NCBI GenBank assembly: GCA_044508675.1
Contig: JBIQHF010000016.1
Coordinates: forward strand, 8,822 to 72,821
DNA from: Raineyella sp044508675
GTDB lineage: Bacteria; Actinomycetota; Actinomycetes; Propionibacteriales; Propionibacteriaceae
Direction of reading: 5' to 3'
DNA length: 64,000 nucleotides
This document shows positions 53,590 to 61,843 of this stretch, in pieces. The notes under the pieces were generated by a model. The model was not told where the DNA came from, made no database searches, and saw only the letters and a list, made by a program, of their open reading frames with translations. A program made the position numbers and the translations under genes. Within the stretch, counting starts at the first letter, position 1; every line of letters begins with the position of its first letter.

Positions 53590-54357
53590 GTGTCACTGAT
53601 CCTCGCGCTCGCTGTCGCCGCGCTCCTGGCCGCCGCCACCGGTGTCGCGACCGAGCCGGTGCTGCGACGGCTCCCGGTCCCGGCCATGACCCTCGACAAC
53701 GCCCCTGTCCCGTACGATCCGGAGGCCGCCGCGGCGGGCCGGGACGAGGCTCCGGACGAGGAACAGCCACCGGACTATGCCGCCCTGGCCACGCACCGCT
53801 TCGCCCTGGCCTGCGCGGCCCTGTCGCTGGTGGCGGCCTTCCTGGCCGCGGCCCTGGCACCCTCCCCCTGGCTGCCCCTGTGGTCGGTCTGGGCCACCGC
53901 CTTCGCGGTGCTGGTGATGGTGGACGCGGCCACGACCTGGCTGCCGCTGCGGTTGACCAGGGTGACCTGGGTGGCCGCAACCGTGGCGGTGGCGATCGCC
54001 GCCGCGATCGCCCTGGCCGGAGGTCCGGTGTCGCTGGCCGACCTGGGCCGGGTCGCCCTGGGGGCCGCTGCCTCAGGGGGGTTCTACCTGCTGTTGTGGC
54101 GGGTCGGCCACGGACTCGGCTTCGGGGACGTACGGATCAGCCCGCTGATCGGCGCGCTCGGGGCCACGCTGTCCTGGAGTGGTTGGTGGATCGCCCTGGT
54201 GGCGGGGCCGCTGCTCGGTGCCGTCTGGGGCCTGGTCCGAGCCGCCACCGGCCGACGGGACGCCTTCGCGTACGGGCCGTGGATGTGGCTCGGCCCCGCT
54301 GTGGCGCTCGTCGCGCACGCAGCGGGGCCGATCCTGCCGTGGGTGGTCGTGCCCTGA
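53590..54357 (+). CDS. Prepilin-peptidase-like (A24 aspartyl protease) membrane protein
   Basis: 255 residues, about seven hydrophobic segments. The two A24 aspartates are present: D in MVDAATTWLPLRLT and GFGDVRISPLIGALG (the GxGD motif). A cytosolic Asp/Glu/Pro-rich loop (~40-62) separates the first two helices. The cysteine-rich methylase domain of PilD is absent, as in small TadV/FlaK-type enzymes. No pilin, flagellin-like or tad genes are nearby, so its substrate is unknown. Start probably leaderless. Confidence 0.8.
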   Translation: MSLILALAVAALLAAATGVATEPVLRRLPVPAMTLDNAPVPYDPEAAAAGRDEAPDEEQPPDYAALATHRFALACAALSLVAAFLAAALAPSPWLPLWSVWATAFAVLVMVDAATTWLPLRLTRVTWVAATVAVAIAAAIALAGGPVSLADLGRVALGAAASGGFYLLLWRVGHGLGFGDVRISPLIGALGATLSWSGWWIALVAGPLLGAVWGLVRAATGRRDAFAYGPWMWLGPAVALVAHAAGPILPWVVVP

Positions 54358-54370
54358 GTGTCGGCCGAGA

Positions 54371-55426
54371 TCAGTTGGCGGCGAGCCGGCGGGTGGTCGC
54401 GGTCCAGCTGTCCAGGCGGGCCAGCGCCCTCCCGGAGTCGATCGTTTCGCTGACTCTGTCCAGGTAGACCCGGAACTGCTCGGTGACGTCCGCGTCCAGG
54501 TCCGGGCCGTCGTAGGCCAGCAGCGTCGCGGCGGCGTTCAGCAGCACGATGTCGCGCACCGCACCGGTCTTGCCCGAGAAGGTGTCGCGGACGATCGCCG
54601 CATTGACGTCCGGCTCCCCACCGACCAGGTCGGACTTCTGGGCCCGAGGGATACCGAGATCCAGCGGGTCCAGCTCGGTCGCCACGATCCGGCCGTCCCG
54701 GATCAGCCAGACCCTGGAGGAGGTAGTGGTGGTCAGCTCATCCAGGCCGTCGCCACCGTGGAAGACCATGCCCTGGTTGCCGCGCTTGGCGAGGACTCCG
54801 GCGATCAGGCCGGCCATCTGCTCGTTGGCGATGCCGATGGCCTGCGCCTGTGGTCGAGCGGGGTTGGACAGCGGGCCCAGGTAGTTGAAGATCGTGGCGA
54901 TGCCGAGCTCACGACGCGGACCAGCGGCGTACTTCAGCGAACCGTGGTACATCGGGGCGAAGAGGAAGACGATCCCTTCCTCGTCCATCACCTGCTGCTG
55001 CTTCTCGGGGGCCAGGTCAAGGACCAGCCCGAGGGCCTCGAGGCAGTCGGCCGTCCCACACATCGAGGAGGCCGCACGGTTGCCGTGCTTGACCACGTGG
55101 GCGCCTGCGGCCGCCGCGACGATCGCGGACATGGTGGAGATGTTGACCGTGTTGGCCCGATCGCCCCCCGAGCCCACCACGTCGACCGCACGGGTGGTGA
55201 CGTGCACCGGCTTGGCGAACTCCAGCATCACGTCAGCCAGACCCGCGACCTCGTCGACCGTCTCGCCCTTGGCACTCAGCGCCACGGCGAAACCAGCGAT
55301 GTGCACCGGAGAAGCGTTGCCGCCGAGGATCTCACCCATCGCCCATCGGGTGACCTCCGGTGTCATGTCCTGGCCCTTCACCAGGCCGGTCAGCACGTTC
55401 GGCCAGGTATAGCTGCTCGCAGTCAT
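54371..55426 (-). CDS. trpD: Anthranilate phosphoribosyltransferase (TrpD)
   Basis: 351 residues. Transfers the phosphoribosyl group from PRPP to anthranilate in tryptophan synthesis. DVVGSGGDRANTVNIST binds PRPP; VVKHGNRAASSMCGTADCLEALG and ARPQAQAIGIANEQMAGLIAGVLAKRG, VFHGGDGLDELT are further conserved boxes. ATG at 55426 is preceded by GAAGGAGGAGTGAC. It stands alone, away from other trp genes, as in M. tuberculosis (Rv2192c). Confidence 0.95.
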   Translation of the reverse strand: MTASSYTWPNVLTGLVKGQDMTPEVTRWAMGEILGGNASPVHIAGFAVALSAKGETVDEVAGLADVMLEFAKPVHVTTRAVDVVGSGGDRANTVNISTMSAIVAAAAGAHVVKHGNRAASSMCGTADCLEALGLVLDLAPEKQQQVMDEEGIVFLFAPMYHGSLKYAAGPRRELGIATIFNYLGPLSNPARPQAQAIGIANEQMAGLIAGVLAKRGNQGMVFHGGDGLDELTTTTSSRVWLIRDGRIVATELDPLDLGIPRAQKSDLVGGEPDVNAAIVRDTFSGKTGAVRDIVLLNAAATLLAYDGPDLDADVTEQFRVYLDRVSETIDSGRALARLDSWTATTRRLAAN

Positions 55427-55609
55427 GTCACTCCTCCTTCAGGGGAAACCTGCGCCCCACCGTGGGGCACGGGCGGATCGACGCCCAGTTCAGATTGTTC
55501 CGGACGGCCAACTGGCCGTCATCTCGGACGGCCAGTGAGCGTGTGCCCGACCAGGGCGATCGGTTCGGCGGCCTGCGGACCGCCGTCAGGACGGCCGGGG
55601 CCGGATGGT
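55427..55609 (-). promoter_or_regulatory. trpD leader region with two hairpins
   Basis: 183 bp with two perfect short hairpins: GACGGCCA/TGGCCGTC (55503-55520, 2-nt loop) and GCCCCA/TGGGGC (55454-55468). They lie in the presumed trpD leader. I see no leader peptide with tandem Trp codons, so attenuation is unproven. Confidence 0.35.
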
Positions 55610-56035
55610 TCAGACCCCGGCGACGGCCAGCCGCTTGCGCAGCAGGGCGGCGACGGCCCCCGGGAAGGAGACCTGGTCGATCGGGTATCGCTCGGTACGG
55701 TCGGCCAGCGACCAGGTCGCGAGCCACACGTCGTCCTTGCGGATCACCAGCAGCAGGATCGGAGGGCAGTTGCCGATCTCCTCCTTGAACTGCTTGGACA
55801 TCCCCATGCCGCCGGCGGGCGCAGCCTCGGCATCGAAGATCGCCAGGTCGATGCCACCCTGGTCCATCGCGAACTGGGTGGCCGCATGGGTGGCGGTCTC
55901 GACGATCTCGATCGGCGGCAGATCGGCGGCCACCCGGCGGCCGAGGGCCAACTTCACGTTCTCTCGGACCGCCTGGTCGTCGGAGTACAGCAGGACCGTG
56001 GCCGTCTTCTCACCGGCCGGCGACTCTGCGCTCAT
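55610..56035 (-). CDS. Stand-alone receiver-like protein
   Basis: 141 residues with a response-regulator-like alpha/beta pattern: TVLLYSDDQAVRENVKLAL (acidic pair), GGIDLAIFDAEAAPAGGMG (Asp at the phosphoacceptor position) and PPILLLVIRKDDVWLATWSLADR where the conserved Thr and Lys are not evident. There is no output domain. It is therefore a degenerate receiver or a fold relative whose phosphorylation is doubtful. Conserved near trpD and ctaE in actinobacteria, as far as I recall. ATG with AGGAG 5 nt upstream. Divergent from the ctaE operon, 270 bp away. Confidence 0.7.
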   Translation of the reverse strand: MSAESPAGEKTATVLLYSDDQAVRENVKLALGRRVAADLPPIEIVETATHAATQFAMDQGGIDLAIFDAEAAPAGGMGMSKQFKEEIGNCPPILLLVIRKDDVWLATWSLADRTERYPIDQVSFPGAVAALLRKRLAVAGV

Positions 56036-56164
56036 CTGCTCTCCTGGGGATTGGGATCTACTACGAACACCATCATCGTAGCCGTCGGACGACGCGGGGC
56101 CCCGACAGTGTCAGGGCAGCACGACGGGCGTGCCACCTGTTGGCATACACACCCGGGGTATTAA

Positions 56165-56180
56165 TGTGACCTAAGTCACT
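56165..56180. promoter_or_regulatory. Crp/GlxR-type binding site
   Basis: TGTGACCTAAGTCACT matches TGTGANNTANNTCACA at every fixed position but the last. It lies 125 bp upstream of the ctaE start and 130 bp upstream of the receiver-like gene. Crp/GlxR control of cytochrome oxidase genes is known in corynebacteria; here it is inferred. Confidence 0.65.
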
Positions 56181-56293
56181 CTGAGGTTCGCAGCCCGGCA
56201 GGGGTGCCTCGGCTGTGATCCACCGAACGTAACGATCCCCCAACCAAAGTGCTGCCGAACCCCGGACGCTAGGCGATCGAACCCGATTCCGGC

Positions 56294-56299
56294 CATAAT
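56294..56299 (+). promoter_or_regulatory. Candidate -10, leaderless ctaE
   Basis: CATAAT ends 6 nt before the GTG at 56306. Confidence 0.5.
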
Positions 56300-56305
56300 G
56301 CACAC

Positions 56306-56998
56306 GTGGCTTCTACATCTGACTCGATGGGCGCCGGGCGGGCCATTCCCACCGGAGCCCTCCATTCCATCCCCTCATCCCGACTCCGCGGCATCCCGGG
56401 CCGCCCCGATCCGCTCGCCGTAGGTACGTGGATCTGGCTGGCATCCGAGCTGATGTTCTTCGCTGCGATCTTCGCCGCGTACTTCAACATGCGTAACATC
56501 CACGCCGCCGCAGGCACCGGCGGCTGGACGCCGGCCGAGTGGCTCGACGTCCCCAAGGCCAGCGTCATCACGCTCGTCCTGGTCCTGTCCTCGGTGACCT
56601 GCCAGCTGGGCGTGCACGCTGCCGAGCACGGCCGCGTGAAGCGCACCGGCTCGCTGCTCAACGTCGGCGGTTGGGGCATGCGCGAGTGGTACTTCCTGAC
56701 GTTCATCATGGGCGCCTTCTTCATCTCGGGCCAGATCATGGAGTACGCCACCCTGTTCTCCCATGGCCTGACCCCGCAGTCGTTCGCGTACGGCTCGGTC
56801 TTCTACTTCGGTACCGGCTTCCATGGCCTGCACGTCCTGGGTGGCCTGATCGGCTTCCTCTTCATCACGGCCCGTACGTACTTCGCGCGGACCTTCACCC
56901 ATGAGCAGGCGGTCAGCGCGATCGCCATCTCCTACTACTGGCACTTCGTCGACGTCGTGTGGATCATCCTTTTCTCGGTGATCTACTTCCTCCACTGA
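56306..56998 (+). CDS. ctaE: Cytochrome c oxidase subunit III (aa3-type)
   Basis: 230 residues with five membrane helices. GTWIWLASELMFFAAIFAAYF, LVLSSVTCQLGVHAAEHG, WYFLTFIMGAFFISGQIMEY, GSVFYFGTGFHGLHVLGGLIGFLF (His ligands typical of CoxC) and ISYYWHFVDVVWIILFSVIYFLH are diagnostic. Subunit III stabilises subunit I and may aid O2/proton entry. It heads the ctaE-qcrCAB operon of the actinobacterial bcc-aa3 supercomplex. GTG start, probably leaderless. Confidence 0.96.
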   Translation: MASTSDSMGAGRAIPTGALHSIPSSRLRGIPGRPDPLAVGTWIWLASELMFFAAIFAAYFNMRNIHAAAGTGGWTPAEWLDVPKASVITLVLVLSSVTCQLGVHAAEHGRVKRTGSLLNVGGWGMREWYFLTFIMGAFFISGQIMEYATLFSHGLTPQSFAYGSVFYFGTGFHGLHVLGGLIGFLFITARTYFARTFTHEQAVSAIAISYYWHFVDVVWIILFSVIYFLH

Positions 56999-57037
56999 CG
57001 AGCGTCACGGATCAACCCCACAGAGAGGCACACTGCT

Positions 57038-57841
57038 GTGAAGTATCTGTCCACACGGAGGCGACACCCGGCTGCCAAGCCACTCATCCTGGTGCTCGCC
57101 CTGTTCTTGGTCGGAGCCGTGTACGCGCTCGTCATCCCGAGCTCCCAGGTTTCCGCCGCCCCTGCCACCACTCAGCAGGTGGCGGAGGGCAAGGCCCTGT
57201 TCCAGGTGTCCTGTTCCTCCTGCCACGGCCTGAATGGTGAAGGCACCAGCCAGGGTCCGTCCCTGGTCGGCGTCGGCGCTGCCTCGGTCGACTTCCAGAT
57301 GGGCACCGGCCGGATGCCGATGGCCCGTCCCGGCCAGCAGGCCCCGCGCAAGGCCTCGGAGTTCTCGGCCGACGAGATCACGGCCATCTCGACGTACGTC
57401 GCGACCCTGGGCCCCGGCCCGGACATCCCGACCGCCGCGGTCGTGGACCCGACGAAGCTCACCGATGAGGAGATTGCCCGCGGTGGCGACCTCTTCCGCG
57501 CCAACTGCTCGGCCTGCCACAACATCTCCGGTCAGGGCGGCGCCCTGCCCAACGGCAAGTACGCGCCCCCGCTGACCGGCGTCCAGCCGGTCCACGTCTA
57601 CGAGGCCATGCGTATCGGCCCGCAGCAGATGCCCGTCTTCTCCAAGAACGTCATCACCGATGAGGACGCCACCCAGATCATCGGGTACCTGCAGGCGGTC
57701 GAGAACGACAACGTCGGCGGCGGCCTCTCGCTGGGCAGCATGGGTCCGGTGACCGAGGGCCTGTGGGCATGGGTCGTCGGCATTGGCGGCCTGGCCATCG
57801 TCGCCGTCTGGATCACATCGAAGGGAGCTCGCTCGAAGTGA
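57038..57841 (+). CDS. qcrC: Diheme cytochrome c subunit of the bcc complex (QcrC)
   Basis: 267 residues. Uncleaved N-terminal anchor (~15-34, LILVLALFLVGAVYALVIP), two cytochrome c domains with heme motifs C59-SSC62-H63 and C157-SAC160-H161, and a C-terminal membrane helix (~238-258). Axial Met residues are probably in TGRMPM and PQQMPVF. In actinobacteria QcrC replaces soluble cytochrome c and passes electrons directly from the bc complex to the aa3 oxidase. GTG start with AGAGAGG upstream, 39 bp after ctaE. Its stop overlaps qcrA (GTGA). Confidence 0.96.
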   Translation: MKYLSTRRRHPAAKPLILVLALFLVGAVYALVIPSSQVSAAPATTQQVAEGKALFQVSCSSCHGLNGEGTSQGPSLVGVGAASVDFQMGTGRMPMARPGQQAPRKASEFSADEITAISTYVATLGPGPDIPTAAVVDPTKLTDEEIARGGDLFRANCSACHNISGQGGALPNGKYAPPLTGVQPVHVYEAMRIGPQQMPVFSKNVITDEDATQIIGYLQAVENDNVGGGLSLGSMGPVTEGLWAWVVGIGGLAIVAVWITSKGARSK

Positions 57842-58908
57842 ACGAGAACGCGAGTAAGGAACTCACCCAGGGCCCGGTCGCCGACCCCGGCGTCGAGCCG
57901 CACGTCGAGAGCTACGTGGCTTCGGACCCGAAGCTGGACAAGGCCGCCGAGGGTCGGGTCATCGCCTGCTTCGTCCTGTCCGCGGTCTCCGCGATCGCCT
58001 CCCTGGTGCTGTACTTCGCCATCCCGATGACGATCCGGATCGATCTGGGCACCTTCCAGGCGAACCTGCACAACGTGCTGTTCGGCACCACGATGGGCCT
58101 GGCCATCCTGCTCATCGGCATCGGCATCGTGGTCTGGGCGCGCAACCTGATGAGCGACGTGGAAATGGTCGAGATCCGGCACCCGGAGGCGTCGTCCGAC
58201 GAGGACCGCACCGAGGCGCTGGTGATGCTCAGCGACGGCGTGCGCGACTCCGGCGTCGCCCGCCGCAAGTTCGTCCTGGGCAGCCTCGGCGGAGCCCTCG
58301 GCCTGTTCTCGCTGCCGCTGATCGTCACTCTTGCGGACATGGGCCCCTGGCCCACGAAGCGGGTGCGTGAGCAGACCCTCGAACGGACGCTGTTCGCCGA
58401 GGCAACGCCGCAGCAGCCGATCCGCCTGGTGAACGACGTCACCTGGAAGCCGCTCCGCGCGGCCGACCTCGAGATCGGCCAACTGGTCAACGCCCAGCCG
58501 GAGAACCTCCAGGACTTCCACGGGGTCGAGTACCAGCAGGAGAAGGCGAAGTCGTCGATCATCGTGGTCCGGATGGACCCGGATTCGATCACCGTGCCCG
58601 AGTCGCGCCGCGACTGGCAGGTCTCGGGGATCCTCTGCTACTCGAAGATCTGCACCCACGTGGGCTGCCCGATCACCCTGTGGGAGCAGCAGACGCACCA
58701 CCTGCTCTGCCCCTGCCACCAGTCGACCTTCGACCTGGGGAACTCCGGTCTGGTGGTGTTCGGTCCCGCAGCCCGTGCGCTGCCGCAGCTCAAGATCAGC
58801 CTCGACGACGAGGGCTACCTGGTCGCGACCCAGGACTTCACCGTCCCGGTCGGCCCGAGCTACTTCGAGCGCGATTCCCGGAACGATTTCAAGAAAGGTG
58901 ACGCGTGA
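57838..58908 (+). CDS. qcrA: Rieske iron-sulfur subunit of the bcc complex (QcrA)
   Basis: 356 residues. Three membrane helices in the N-terminal half (VIACFVLSAVSAIASLVLYF; VLFGTTMGLAILLIGIGIVVW; FVLGSLGGALGLFSLPLIVTL), as in actinobacterial QcrA rather than the single helix of proteobacterial Rieske proteins. The [2Fe-2S] ligands are in CTHVGCPI and CPCHQSTFD near ~275-300. GTG overlaps the qcrC stop; the stop overlaps qcrB. A longer frame upstream lies inside qcrC. Confidence 0.96.
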   Translation: MNENASKELTQGPVADPGVEPHVESYVASDPKLDKAAEGRVIACFVLSAVSAIASLVLYFAIPMTIRIDLGTFQANLHNVLFGTTMGLAILLIGIGIVVWARNLMSDVEMVEIRHPEASSDEDRTEALVMLSDGVRDSGVARRKFVLGSLGGALGLFSLPLIVTLADMGPWPTKRVREQTLERTLFAEATPQQPIRLVNDVTWKPLRAADLEIGQLVNAQPENLQDFHGVEYQQEKAKSSIIVVRMDPDSITVPESRRDWQVSGILCYSKICTHVGCPITLWEQQTHHLLCPCHQSTFDLGNSGLVVFGPAARALPQLKISLDDEGYLVATQDFTVPVGPSYFERDSRNDFKKGDA

Positions 58909-60632
58909 TGGCCAAGCCGGCTCCAGTCGCTGATACCCACGATCCGGGTTCCGACGCCACCAACACCAAGCGCGTGGTCTCGGCCCAGGACATTGATTTG
59001 CCCCCGGCCCTGGTCAAGCAGGCCCCGCTGGCCCGCTGGGTCGATGACCGCACCGGCATCGCCACGATGACCAAGCCGCTGCTGCGGAAGGTCTTCCCGG
59101 ACCACTGGTCCTTCCTGATCGGCGAGATCGCCCTCTGGTCGTTCATCGTGGTCCTGATCACCGGTGTCTTCCTGACCCTGTGGTTCAAGCCCTCGATGGC
59201 CGAGATCGAGTACGACGGCTCCTACCAGATCATGAAGGGGATGCTGATGTCGGAGGCCTTCGCCTCCACCATCGACATCTCCATGGACATCCGTGGTGGC
59301 CTGCTGCTGCGCCAGATGCACCACTGGGGCGCGCTGCTGTTCGTGGCGGCCATTTTCGTCCACGCGGCACGCGTCTTCTTCACTGGCGCCTTCCGCAAGC
59401 CTCGCGAGATCAACTGGCTGATCGGTGTCGGCCTGATGTTCCTGGGCGTGATGGCCGGCTTCTCCGGTTACTCGCTGCCTGACGACCTGCTGTCCGGTAC
59501 GGGCCTGCGGTTCGCGGACGGCCTGATGCGCTCCATCCCGCTGATCGGCACCTGGGCCGAGTTCTTCGTCTTCAACGGAGAGTTCCCCGGCGACCTGATC
59601 ATCTCGCGGCTCTACATGGTGCACATCCTGCTCATCCCGGCCCTGCTACTGGCCCTGGTCGGCGCCCACCTGGTGCTGATGGTGTACCACAAGCACACCC
59701 AGTTCGCCGGGCCGGGCCGCACCGAGCGCAACGTCGTGGGCTACCCCGCCTTCCCGGTGTACGCCGCGAAGATGGCCGGCTACTTCTTCACCGTGTTCGG
59801 TGTGATCGCGCTGTTCGGCGCCCTGGTCACCATCAACCCGGTGTGGACGTACGGCCCGTACAACCCCGCCCAGGTCACCGCCGGCTCCCAGCCGGACTGG
59901 TACATGGGCTGGGTCGAGGGTGCGGTCCGCATCATGCCGGGCTGGGAGTCCCACTGGGGGTCAACCACGTGGTCGTGGAACGTCTTCATCCCCGGTGTCA
60001 TCCTGCTCGGCGGGTTCTTCACGGTGATGGCGCTGTGGCCCTGGATCGAGAACTGGTTCACCGGTGACAAGCGGGAGCACAACCTGGCCCAGCGTCCGTA
60101 CGAGAACCCGACCCGTACGGCCTTCGGCGTCGCGATCATCACCTTCATGGTGCTGCTGCAGTTCGGCGGTGCGAACGACCTCATCGCGACCAACTTCGCC
60201 CTGTCGCTGAACGCGATCACCTGGTTCCTGCGCTTCGCGGTGTTCATCGTCCCGGTCATCGCCTTCTGGGTGACCAAGCGCATCTGCCTGAGCATGCTGA
60301 AGCGCGACCAGGATCGCCTGCTGCACGGATCGCCGACCGGCGAGGTCCACCGGACGCCCGAGGGCGAGTACATCGAGGACCACACCCCGATCAGCCAGGG
60401 CGAGGGCTACGCCATGACCTCGTCCGAGGATCCGGCGCCGCTGGAGGCCGGGCAGGCTACTGATGACCGCGGTGTCGCGATCGCTGACGGCGAGCGCATC
60501 TCCAAGCGTCGCGCCCGCGCCTCCCGCTGGTGGGCCGAGGGCAACATCCCCACGCCTACCCGTGAGGAGATCGAGGAGGCCCACTCGGACCACGAGGGCA
60601 GCCACGAACTGGAGAGCTCCGGACAGCAGTAG
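58905..60632 (+). CDS. qcrB: Cytochrome b subunit of the bcc complex (QcrB)
   Basis: 575 residues. HWSFLIGEIALWSFIVVLITGVFLTLWF, LLLRQMHHWGALLFVAAIFVHAARVFFTGAFRKPREINW (two heme His), GFSGYSLPDDLLSGTG (Qo site), LYMVHILLIPALLLALVGAHLVLMVYHKHTQF (remaining His) and NPVWTYGPYNPAQVTAGSQPDWYMGWVEGA (the Qo PxWY-type loop) are clear. It oxidises menaquinol and is the target of drugs such as telacebec in mycobacteria. The C-terminal ~95 residues are a cytosolic charged tail. GTG at 58905 overlaps qcrA (GTGA); ATG 3 bp later is equally possible. Confidence 0.96.
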   Translation: MMAKPAPVADTHDPGSDATNTKRVVSAQDIDLPPALVKQAPLARWVDDRTGIATMTKPLLRKVFPDHWSFLIGEIALWSFIVVLITGVFLTLWFKPSMAEIEYDGSYQIMKGMLMSEAFASTIDISMDIRGGLLLRQMHHWGALLFVAAIFVHAARVFFTGAFRKPREINWLIGVGLMFLGVMAGFSGYSLPDDLLSGTGLRFADGLMRSIPLIGTWAEFFVFNGEFPGDLIISRLYMVHILLIPALLLALVGAHLVLMVYHKHTQFAGPGRTERNVVGYPAFPVYAAKMAGYFFTVFGVIALFGALVTINPVWTYGPYNPAQVTAGSQPDWYMGWVEGAVRIMPGWESHWGSTTWSWNVFIPGVILLGGFFTVMALWPWIENWFTGDKREHNLAQRPYENPTRTAFGVAIITFMVLLQFGGANDLIATNFALSLNAITWFLRFAVFIVPVIAFWVTKRICLSMLKRDQDRLLHGSPTGEVHRTPEGEYIEDHTPISQGEGYAMTSSEDPAPLEAGQATDDRGVAIADGERISKRRARASRWWAEGNIPTPTREEIEEAHSDHEGSHELESSGQQ

Positions 60633-60653
60633 TCCCGAGTCGTTGAAGCCACC

Positions 60654-60688
60654 GAAGGGCCCCCGCCAGCCGGCGGGGGCCCTTCTGC
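60654..60688 (+). terminator. Terminator of the ctaE-qcrCAB operon
   Basis: Perfect 14-bp stem (GAAGGGCCCCCGCC at 60654-60667 with 60672-60685) and loop AGCC, 22 bp after qcrB. Lies between convergent qcrB and the GST-like gene and may work both ways. Confidence 0.85.
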
Positions 60689-60735
60689 CTGTCCGCTCTG
60701 CCGGCCCTCGTCCCCGTACCGCGAGGCCGGGCTCG

Positions 60736-61773
60736 TCAGTGCAGCGGGGTGTGCGCCGGATCCACCCGCTCCCCCGGCGCCACCGGCCCCGGGGCGGTCC
60801 CCCGGTCCCCCCAGGTGTTGGTCGGCAGCGATTCGCGGCCGTGCGGCTCGAGCCAGTTCTCCAGGCTTGGCCCCTGCGGGATGATCCCGGTCGGGTTGAT
60901 GTCTGCGTGGGTCACGTAGTAGTGCGCCTTGATGTGGTCGAAATCCACCGTGTCGCCGAACCCGGGGGTCTGGAACAGGTCCCTGGAGTACGCCCACAGG
61001 TGCGGCATCTCGGTCAGCTTGTCGCGGTTGCACTTGAAGTGGCCGTGGTAGACCGGGTCGAACCGCACCAGGGTGGTGAACAGACGCACATCGGCCTCGG
61101 TGATCCGCTCCCCCATCAGGTACCGCCGGGTCGCCAACCGCTCCTCCAGCCAGTCCATGGCCACCCACAGCCGCTCGTACGCCGCATCGTAGGACTCCTG
61201 GGACCCGGCGAAACCACACCGGTAGACCCCGTTGTTGACCTCGGTGAAGACCCGGCGCATCACCTGCTCCTGTTCCTCGCGCAGGTCTTCGGGGAACAGG
61301 TCAGGGGCTCCGGCCCGCTGGTAGGCCTTCCACTCCCCGGAGAGGTCCCGGGTCATCTGGTCGAAGTCATTGGTGACCAGCTTGCCCGTACGCTCATCGA
61401 CGATGGCTGGCACGGTGATGCCGCGCGAGTAGTCCGGGTCGAGGGCGAAGAAGGCCTCCTGCAGCCGCTCGTAGCCCAGTACCGGGTCGCGGCCGTCGGG
61501 GTCGAGGTCGAACGTCCACGACCGGGCGTCGTGGGTCGGCCCGGCGACCCCCATGGAGATCACGTCCTCCAAGCCGAGCAGGCGGCGGACGATGATCGCG
61601 CGGTTGGCCCAGGGACAGGCACGCGAGACCACGAGGCGGTAGCGACCCGGTTCGACGGGGGACCCGTCCCGTCCGTCGGCCGTGATCCGGGTAGTGACGT
61701 AGTTCATGTCCCGCCGGTACTCCTGGCCGGAGGTCACGTACGCACCACTAGTTGACTGTTCATCTTTATGCAT
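60736..61773 (-). CDS. Glutathionyl-hydroquinone-reductase-type protein (YqjG/ECM4 family)
   Basis: 345 residues. The xi-class GST signature is VVSRACPWANRAIIVRRLLGLED with catalytic C53 (CPWA). TVPAIVDERTGKLVTNDFDQMTRDL and the C-terminal helical domain (GFAGSQESYDAAYERLWVAMDWLEERL, GERITEADVRLFTTLVRFDPVYHGHFKCN) are intact. Family members reduce glutathionyl-hydroquinones; actinobacteria usually use mycothiol instead, so the physiological thiol here is inferred to be mycothiol. ATG at 61773 lies 6 nt after TATTCT, so leaderless. Confidence 0.9.
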   Translation of the reverse strand: MHKDEQSTSGAYVTSGQEYRRDMNYVTTRITADGRDGSPVEPGRYRLVVSRACPWANRAIIVRRLLGLEDVISMGVAGPTHDARSWTFDLDPDGRDPVLGYERLQEAFFALDPDYSRGITVPAIVDERTGKLVTNDFDQMTRDLSGEWKAYQRAGAPDLFPEDLREEQEQVMRRVFTEVNNGVYRCGFAGSQESYDAAYERLWVAMDWLEERLATRRYLMGERITEADVRLFTTLVRFDPVYHGHFKCNRDKLTEMPHLWAYSRDLFQTPGFGDTVDFDHIKAHYYVTHADINPTGIIPQGPSLENWLEPHGRESLPTNTWGDRGTAPGPVAPGERVDPAHTPLH

Positions 61774-61779
61774 GGCACC

Positions 61780-61785
61780 AGAATA
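61780..61785 (-). promoter_or_regulatory. Candidate -10, leaderless GST-like gene
   Basis: TATTCT on the minus strand ends 6 nt before the ATG at 61773. Confidence 0.5.
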
Positions 61786-61830
61786 GGCGGTGGCCGCCCG
61801 ACGCTCCCGAATCGTGCTGGTCGCATGAGC

Positions 61831-61836
61831 CACAAT
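61831..61836 (+). promoter_or_regulatory. Candidate -10, leaderless guaB1
   Basis: CACAAT ends 7 nt before the GTG at 61844; it would rule out the ATG at 61835 as start. Confidence 0.4.
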
Positions 61837-61843
61837 GGGGTTC

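Noticed and set aside
55427..55609. Trp attenuator in the trpD leader
   Set aside because: Hairpins exist but no short leader peptide with adjacent Trp codons could be read.
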